A stretch of DNA of 64,000 nucleotides. It comes from Mesostigma viride. Taxonomy: Eukaryota; Streptophyta; Mesostigmatophyceae; Mesostigmatales; Mesostigmataceae. The notes under the pieces are model-generated. The model was not told where the DNA came from. It saw nothing but the letters and a program-made list of their open reading frames with translations, and did not search any database. Within the stretch, counting starts at the first letter, position 1. Each line of letters opens with the position of its first letter. Below, one piece after another: positions 58,657-64,000 of this stretch. Where the stretch lies: positions 927,635-991,634 of the forward strand of contig RPFO01000744.1 of NCBI GenBank assembly GCA_009746045.1, read 5' to 3'. The position numbers and the translations under genes are program-made.

Positions 58657-59091
58657 TAAAAAATTAAATTAAATTAAATTATAACATGTCTCCGTTGGGA
58701 GATCATGTAGCACATATTCCAGGTTGGATGGGTGGTGTGGAGGAAGCCGCGTAATCGAACTAACCTAACTCTAAGCTATATCTCTAGAAAAGCCTATCTA
58801 CGCTACTCATCAAAACGGCTCCTCCGCTTGGGGGGAGGCGGCTTGCCCACAGGGGCTGGCGTGTGCGCCTTGACAATCTTCTTCCACCGCGTCTTGTCCT
58901 GCATGGCAGTCCAAAGACGGGAGAGAGAGTGGATGCGGTACTCAAACTGGGCTGGGACCACTAGGTCGTCCAGCAACATCTGGGTATAGGTCATGGCATG
59001 TTTCCCTACCTTTTTAGGAATGTTCTTGGGGCCAGGCCAGGTCAAAATGTGCCGCCCCGGTTGGCCGAGCCGCTGGGGACCGGCCAGACCA
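58657..59091 (-). mobile_element. 5'-truncated LINE (ORF2 C-terminus) in copy A
   Basis: Target duplication AGTTTTGAT (58,648-58,656 and 59,092-59,100). Empty site at about 62,225 in copy B. The minus strand encodes 80 residues with HSLSRLWTAMQDKTRWKKIV, like the C-terminal end of LINE ORF2 proteins, and a stop after RRSRFDE. The 3' end has CTCCCAACGGAG and an AATTT-type tail. It is the same family as 31,184-31,375. Confidence 0.9.
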
Positions 59092-59266
59092 AGTTTTGAT
59101 GGTCCTAATGGAAGCTAGTTTAATGATGTTTCTAAAGCCGTAAAAATTCCCGCTGCTATCTTTACCTTTCCCGTCATTTTGCGGTAAGATAACATTAGGC
59201 CTGCGCGATGCGCGCCCGACCTCTCCATGAAAGGGTGGCCTCTCTTGTGCGCCTGGGCACGAATAA

Positions 59267-59564
59267 TTAATTAATTATTAATTAATTAATTAAACTCGTG
59301 CTCCCGTTGGGGAGTCACGGAGCACCGAAGTGCTTTTAATCCCTGTGTGTGCACAACAGGAGAAAGGGCAGAGACCCCCAGTCTCCTTCATGCCTAAGGC
59401 ATGCCACAGCTGCATTCGGGCGCGCTAGCTAAACGGACACGCTAACGATCCGGCAGCCTGTGGGTGCAATAAGACCCATGTGAGCATATCATAACAAGGA
59501 GCGTGGGCAAGTAATGTGATCGAAGCCAGGACGTAGCATGGCTGTACAAGGACTAAGCTAAATA
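59267..59564 (-). mobile_element. tRNA-like SINE in copy A
   Basis: Target duplication CACGAATAA (59,258-59,266 and 59,565-59,573); empty site in copy B near 62,390. The 5' end (right) carries an A-box-like TTAGCTTAGTCC (59,550-59,561) and, 33 nt on, a B-box-like GGCTTCGATCAC (59,516-59,527), suggesting a tRNA-derived head and Pol III transcription. The 3' end has CTCCCCAACGGGAG and an AATT tail. At 298 bp it may be full length. The Pol III boxes are inference. Confidence 0.8.
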
Positions 59565-60528
59565 CACGAATAAATGCCCGTTATGGTACGTTCTTGTATT
59601 AAACGTCCTAAGATAGCGCTTTCCTGCTTTCTTAGCTCGTTGAGCGTAAGCTTTTTGCCTTCTTTCCGGCCAGATGCAGCCATGAACTTGCGGGTCCTGG
59701 CGCTGCATCGCTAGATTCCTGGATTTTTTTAGCAAGTTCGTCTGTGACGTGGCTGGCTTGCTGCAGCGCGTGGCCCACAACCTGTCGGGAAGGTGTAATG
59801 CTTTTATTTCCATGCTTCTCTGAAATTTCTTTTGCTTTATAGACAGTTGTGTTCGAGGAAATTCACGCGGTCTTCCTAAGCAGCGGCATCATTTTCCCCA
59901 GACACTGACGAGCTGGCACCTGTCTCCTAAAGAAAGTGGCTCGTGCTTGTTAGAAAGGAGGCAGTGTGCATTTTGCGGGACACAATTCTTTGCATGGCAC
60001 ATGCGTCAGGTAGGTTGTTCCAATGGTCTCTTCACCTTTCCCACTGAGTAAATGATAGCCTTTGTCATGCTAACCAGAGCAGCTAGCCACAGGTTGGCTG
60101 GATAAAAAGTCAGCTTATTTTCTCTTTATATACTGCGTGTGTGGTCCTCCACATGTCCGGCTTGTTGGGCATTTTGGAACAGGGTTTTTAATGTGTTGTT
60201 GGGTGGAACAACTTGGTTGTTGGCACAAAATCACACATTATTAGCCTGAGATAGGCATGACATATGCTGCTCAGGCGTGTCGTCCTACCAGCCTTGTTGT
60301 TAAGGGTAGACTCACAAGGCTGGCTGTGCCGATGGAGGGGTGGGGCGTATGACGCTCCGGACATCCTCCTCACACTCCGTGATCAAAGTGGGCATGTTTT
60401 TGGGTGTCTAGGGTAGCAAAACAGATGTCATTTTGGCTCAGCACTAGATCAATTCTCTTTTAGCGTCTACCCAGGTGGCATCACAGGAAAATCAATAACT
60501 TGAGCTACGCTTGTCAGAATGAGCTCAA

Positions 60529-61110
60529 TTAATTAATTAATTAAAATCATAGCTCCGATGGGAGCATATGTAACACATAGCCCTGAGAAAGGGGCATCTA
60601 TGGGTTTGTAATACAATCAGGGCTACAACCTGCAGGTGGAGGATGTACAACTATCACCTGCTCTGGGTGCACAAGGTGCACCTGCACCACCATGATGGTT
60701 CATGCCTCCTTAACAAGCACAGGCACCCAGGGGGGGCTTGAGGAGAGGGCCTAGAAGGCCTGCATGACATATGGGGTGGAAGGTATATGTGGCTAGGCTA
60801 TAGCTGGTGTACACATGGCATCTCAGCAGAGAGTAACTCCCTGCATAGGCATGGCATGGCTAAATTCTTAATGCATCATCCATGGGAGGTCCCGTTGTAG
60901 GCTGGGCGCGGCTAAATAGTGAAAGCAGCATCCATGGGGGCCATTATGGGCGCACATGCGCGTGGGCCACATGCTAGGCTAGGCCTGACTAATCTACACT
61001 GCTGGTATAGGTTCCCTAGTCTGGGGTGGCAGGGGGGGCCTGCCATGGCTTGTGGTCAACGTGGATGACCGCCCCCCTCCAGTACACCGGCTTTCCCCCT
61101 GCGCGCTGCC
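60529..61110 (-). mobile_element. ORF1-type retroposon in copy A
   Basis: Target duplication AATGAGCTCAA (60,518-60,528 and 61,111-61,121); empty site in copy B near 63,340. The body matches 57,626-58,180, including the ORF1 end GGKPVYWRGAVIHVDHKPW at its 5' (right) edge. 5'-truncated. The 3' hairpin here is CTCCCATCGGAG, followed by an AATT tail. Confidence 0.9.
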
Positions 61111-61328
61111 AATGAGCTCAAACTTTGGGGTTGTGTTTCCCCCCACTCAGTGGAATATTGCGTGTATGGATGACCCAATCTGATGTGTTAATGATTTGAT
61201 TTTTTTTTTTTTTGGCTCAAAAAAGTACCCATTTTGCGGGAAAATTAATAACTCAAACAAATGTGACCATTTTGGCCATGTAAATAGCCCAGCTTTTAAA
61301 AAAGTGGGGGAACTTTGCAGGTATGTAT

Positions 61329-61408
61329 TAATTAATTAATTAATTATCAACATCACTCCGTTGGGAGTAGATGTAGCACATAGCCCTGAGAAGAAGCCCA
61401 TACATAGC
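61329..61408 (-). mobile_element. Very short truncated retroposon in copy A
   Basis: Target duplication CAGGTATGTAT (61,318-61,328 and 61,409-61,419); empty site in copy B near 63,555. Only about 80 bp: the AATT tail, the hairpin CTCCCAACGGAG and CTATGTGCTACATCTA next to it, as in the ORF1-type family. Confidence 0.88.
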
Positions 61409-61661
61409 CAGGTATGTATGGGCAGGTCATTTAGACAAGTGGTTTGTAGCTTGGGCAAAATATCTCATAAATAGCGTCTTTTTCTATTTTTAGCTCGCCA
61501 CCGGTGCGTGGTTGGGGGTAGTACCCCCAACAAGTGGTGGTATGAATGTCCAAACATCATATTTATGGTACCCAATCATCACTAGATGGTTCCCATGTGC
61601 ATTGGAACTGATACTCACTAAAGTCTGTTTTTCAGGCTTTTGGACGTGCGAGTCCCCTTAA

Positions 61662-61880
61662 AGGTGAGGAGCACGGGTGCCAGGCCAGCCGTACCCCGCG
61701 CGCGGGGGAGGCGGACCGGCTGACATCCGCAGCTCACCAGTAGGGTGCATGGGGGCAAGAATGCCGTGAGAAGAGTCGTCGAGGTCTCATCTGCAGGTTG
61801 GTCGAAGTGCTTGACGATGACGTAGTGGCTGCGCTGGGTGCGGTCGGCCTCCTCGCGGAGGTAGCTAGAGGGATTGCTGC
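61662..61880 (-). pseudogene. Retroposon ORF1 fragment between two transposon copies
   Basis: The minus-strand frame reads SSYLREEADRTQRSHYVIVK and goes on to LAPVLL next to the TTAA. The sequence on the far side of copy A continues KYMGDKLLFLINRKKL in the same frame. This shows that copy A inserted into an ORF1 gene. The next TTAA (61,881-61,884) starts copy B. Confidence 0.6.
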
Positions 61881-61884
61881 TTAA

Positions 61885-63703
61885 GGGGACTCGGCGCGGC
61901 GAATATTTTCCGCGCCAAAAAAATTCCGCGGTACCCTCCGTACCGTGAAAAGTGGGTGCACGGTGCGCGCACCCCTTGCGGAAGTGGCCATGGTGACTGC
62001 TTTTAGACGAAACGTGACAAATCTGGCTCGCGGAAAGCAGAAAAAATGCTCGATTCTTGGAGAAAATTAGTTACTGATTCTAATTTATGGTGGGATAGTT
62101 GCGATCTATAATGTCGCGGGCTCTTTTTCTTTACCATCAGCAGGGGGGGTCCGGCCTGAATTTCTGTCGGGATGAATAAAGTATAATGGATGCCTGCAGG
62201 TGTGATTGTCGATTGTTGCCAGTTTTGATGGTCCTACTGGAAGCTAGTTTAATGATGTATCTAAAGCCGTAAAAATTCCCGCTGCTATCTTTACCTTTCC
62301 CGTCATTTTGCGGTAAGATAACATTAGGCCTGCGCGATGCGCGCCCAACCTCTCCATGAAAGGGTGGCCTTTCTTGTGCGCCTGGGCACGAATAAATGCC
62401 CGTTATGGTACGTTCTTGTATTAAACGTCCTAAGATAGCGCTTTCCTGCTTTCTTAGCTCGTTGAGCGTAAGCTTTTTGCCTTCTTTCCGGCCAGATGCA
62501 GCCATGAACTTGCGGGTCCTGGCGCTGCATCGCTAGATTCCTGGATTTTTTTAGCAAGTTCGTCTGTGACGTGGCTGGCTTGCTGCAGCGCGTGGCCCAC
62601 AACCTGTCGGGAAGGTGTAATGCTTTTATTTCCATGCTTCTCTGAAATTTCTTTTGCTTTATAGACAGTTGTGTTCGAGGAAATTCACGCGGTCTTCCTA
62701 AGCAGCGGCATCATTTTCCCCAGACACTGACGAGCTGGCACCTGTCTCCTAAAGAAAGTGGCTCGTGCTTGTTAGAAAGGAGGCAGTGTGCATTTTGCGG
62801 GACACAATTCTTTGCATGGCACATGCGTCAGGTAGGTTGTTCCAATGGTCTCTTCACCTTTCCCACTGAGTAAATGATAGCCTTTGTCATGCTAACCAGA
62901 GCAGCTAGCCACAGGTTGGCTGGATAAAAAGTCAGCTTATTTTCTCTTTATATACTGCGTGTGTGGTCCTCCACATGTCCGGCTTGTTGGGCATTTTGGA
63001 ACAGGGTTTTTAATGTGTTGTTGGGTGGAACAACTTGGTTGTTGGCACAAAATCACACATTATTAGCCTGAGATAGGCATGACATATGCTGCTCAGGCGT
63101 GTCGTCCTACCAGCCTTGTTGTTAAGGGTAGACTCACAAGGCTGGCTGTGCCGATGGAGGGGTGGGGCGTATGACGCTCCGGACATCCTCCTCACACTCC
63201 GTGATCAAAGTGGGCATGTTTTTGGGTGTCTAGGGTAGCAAAACAGATGTCATTTTGGCTCAGCACTAGATCAATTCTCTTTTAGCGTCTACCCAGGTGG
63301 CATCACAGGAAAATCAATAACTTGAGCTACGCTTGTCAGAATGAGCTCAAACTTTGGGGTTGTGTTTCCCCCCACTCAGTGGAATATCGCATGTATGGAT
63401 GACCCAATCTGATGTGTTAATGATTTGATTTTTTTTTTTTTTGGCTCAAAAAAGTACCCATTTTGCGGGAAAATTAATAACTCAAACAAATGTGACCATT
63501 TTGGCCATGTAAATAGCCCAGCTTTTAAAAAAGTGGGGGAACTTTGCAGGTATGTATGGGCAGGTCATTTAGACAAGTGGTTTGTAGCTTGGGCAAAATA
63601 TCTCATAAATAGCGTCTTTTCCTATTTTTAGCTCGCCACCGGTGCGTGGTTGGGGGTAGTACCCCCAACAAGTGGTGGTATGAATGTCCAAACATCATAT
63701 TTA
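61885..63703. mobile_element. TTAA transposon, copy B, without inserts and right-truncated
   Basis: Starts GGGGACTCGGCGCGG after TTAA (61,881-61,884). It is almost identical to copy A over 1.8 kb (I noticed fewer than ten base differences) but lacks all four retroposons and all four duplications. It ends at 63,703, about 93 bp short of the right end of copy A; a TTAA word occurs at the break. The short frames in it (for example 62,324-62,635 and 63,010-63,195) also occur in copy A and are not recognised. Confidence 0.85.
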
Positions 63704-63834
63704 AAAATATAATTACTTACAGCAGAGTGAAATCACTCAAACCAAAGCAAACGCCCAGCTATAAACCTATATACAGAGCCATGTCAAAGCTCTATACTAC
63801 GATAAGACCAATGGAAACGCCTAACGGGAGGAAC

Positions 63835-64000
63835 CTAATAGCCCTGCTGCACCGCAAAATCAGCCCGCGTACGGCGGAGCATGATGTCAGCCATGGCCCG
63901 AGTCAGCGCCACCGACAAGCGCTGACGCCAATATGACGTCCAGGTCCGCGCCGACCATGGGGCCCGCTGGCCCTCCAGGTCCAGCCGGTCCTCCCGGAGC
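63835..64000 (-). CDS. C-terminal end of an unknown protein, runs off the right edge
   Basis: The minus strand is open from the edge to a TAG at 63,835-63,837. It reads LREDRLDLEGQRAPW, SYWRQRLSVALTRAMADIM and ends RADFAVQQGY. GC-rich and protein-like in composition, with a sharp drop in GC after the stop. It may belong to another retroposon ORF or a host gene; too short to name. Confidence 0.4.
   Translation of the reverse strand, partial: LREDRLDLEGQRAPWSARTWTSYWRQRLSVALTRAMADIMLRRTRADFAVQQGY

Larger units (their letters stand above)
58312..61657. mobile_element. TTAA-flanked DNA transposon, copy A, with four retroposon inserts
   Basis: Flanked by TTAA on both sides (58,308-58,311 and 61,658-61,661) with short inverted ends GGGGACTCG...CGAGTCCCC. 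TTAA targets are typical of piggyBac and Kolobok; GG ends fit Kolobok better. Without its inserts the element is about 1.9 kb. The open frames in it are short and not recognisable, so it looks non-autonomous. It sits within the ORF1 of a retroposon: removing it leaves the flanks in one frame. Confidence 0.75.

Noticed and set aside
62137-62635. Overlapping minus-strand frames of about 100-120 codons in copy B
   Set aside because: They overlap in different frames, recur broken in copy A and show no recognisable domain; considered non-coding parts of the TTAA transposon.

Overview
The window looks like nuclear DNA of a GC-rich, intron-rich eukaryote, most likely a green alga (Chlorophyta or a close relative). 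The reasons are GT-AG introns, very long alanine/glycine/serine-rich protein inserts, a plant-type Dicer connector, a WAV3-like plant RING finger, and several families of LINE, SINE, hAT-like and TTAA-target transposons beside large minisatellites. No species is assigned.

Left arm (1-8.2 kb): two non-LTR retrotransposon copies on the minus strand. The first runs off the left edge and joins a RING-H2 finger and Cys/His fingers to a reverse transcriptase. The second (about 3.67-7.6 kb) is a decayed LINE with an ORF1-like protein, an APE-type endonuclease and a reverse transcriptase.

8.4-35.8 kb, minus strand: one Dicer-like gene of about 27 kb. I place twelve exons by splice sites, and nearly all junctions keep phase. 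It encodes roughly 4,880 residues: DExH helicase, HELICc, dimerisation domain, platform/PAZ, RNase IIIa and RNase IIIb, all swollen by low-complexity inserts, with no dsRBD seen. Its introns hold a hAT-type element with an 8-bp target duplication, a truncated LINE, a MITE, several minisatellites, a 78-unit GGGT array that starts at a splice donor, and repeated partial copies of neighbouring exon edges.

35.8-43.2 kb: the space between two divergent large genes, filled by a plus-strand L1-like LINE (interrupted by a SINE-like insert) and nested inverted-repeat elements with an expanded ATCC microsatellite.

43.18-56.77 kb, plus strand: one uninterrupted 4,528-codon ORF with an N-terminal WAV3/EDA40-like RING-H2 finger and a long disordered, repeat-rich body, possibly a giant E3 ubiquitin ligase.

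56.8-64 kb: a small possible CxxC gene, then a retroposon landscape. Two nearly identical copies of a TTAA-flanked transposon lie side by side. One carries four retroposons, each with its own target-site duplication, and the other supplies the matching empty sites. The retroposons (LINE 3' ends, ORF1-only copies and a tRNA-like SINE) share a 3' hairpin and AATT-rich tail, which suggests shared retrotransposition machinery.
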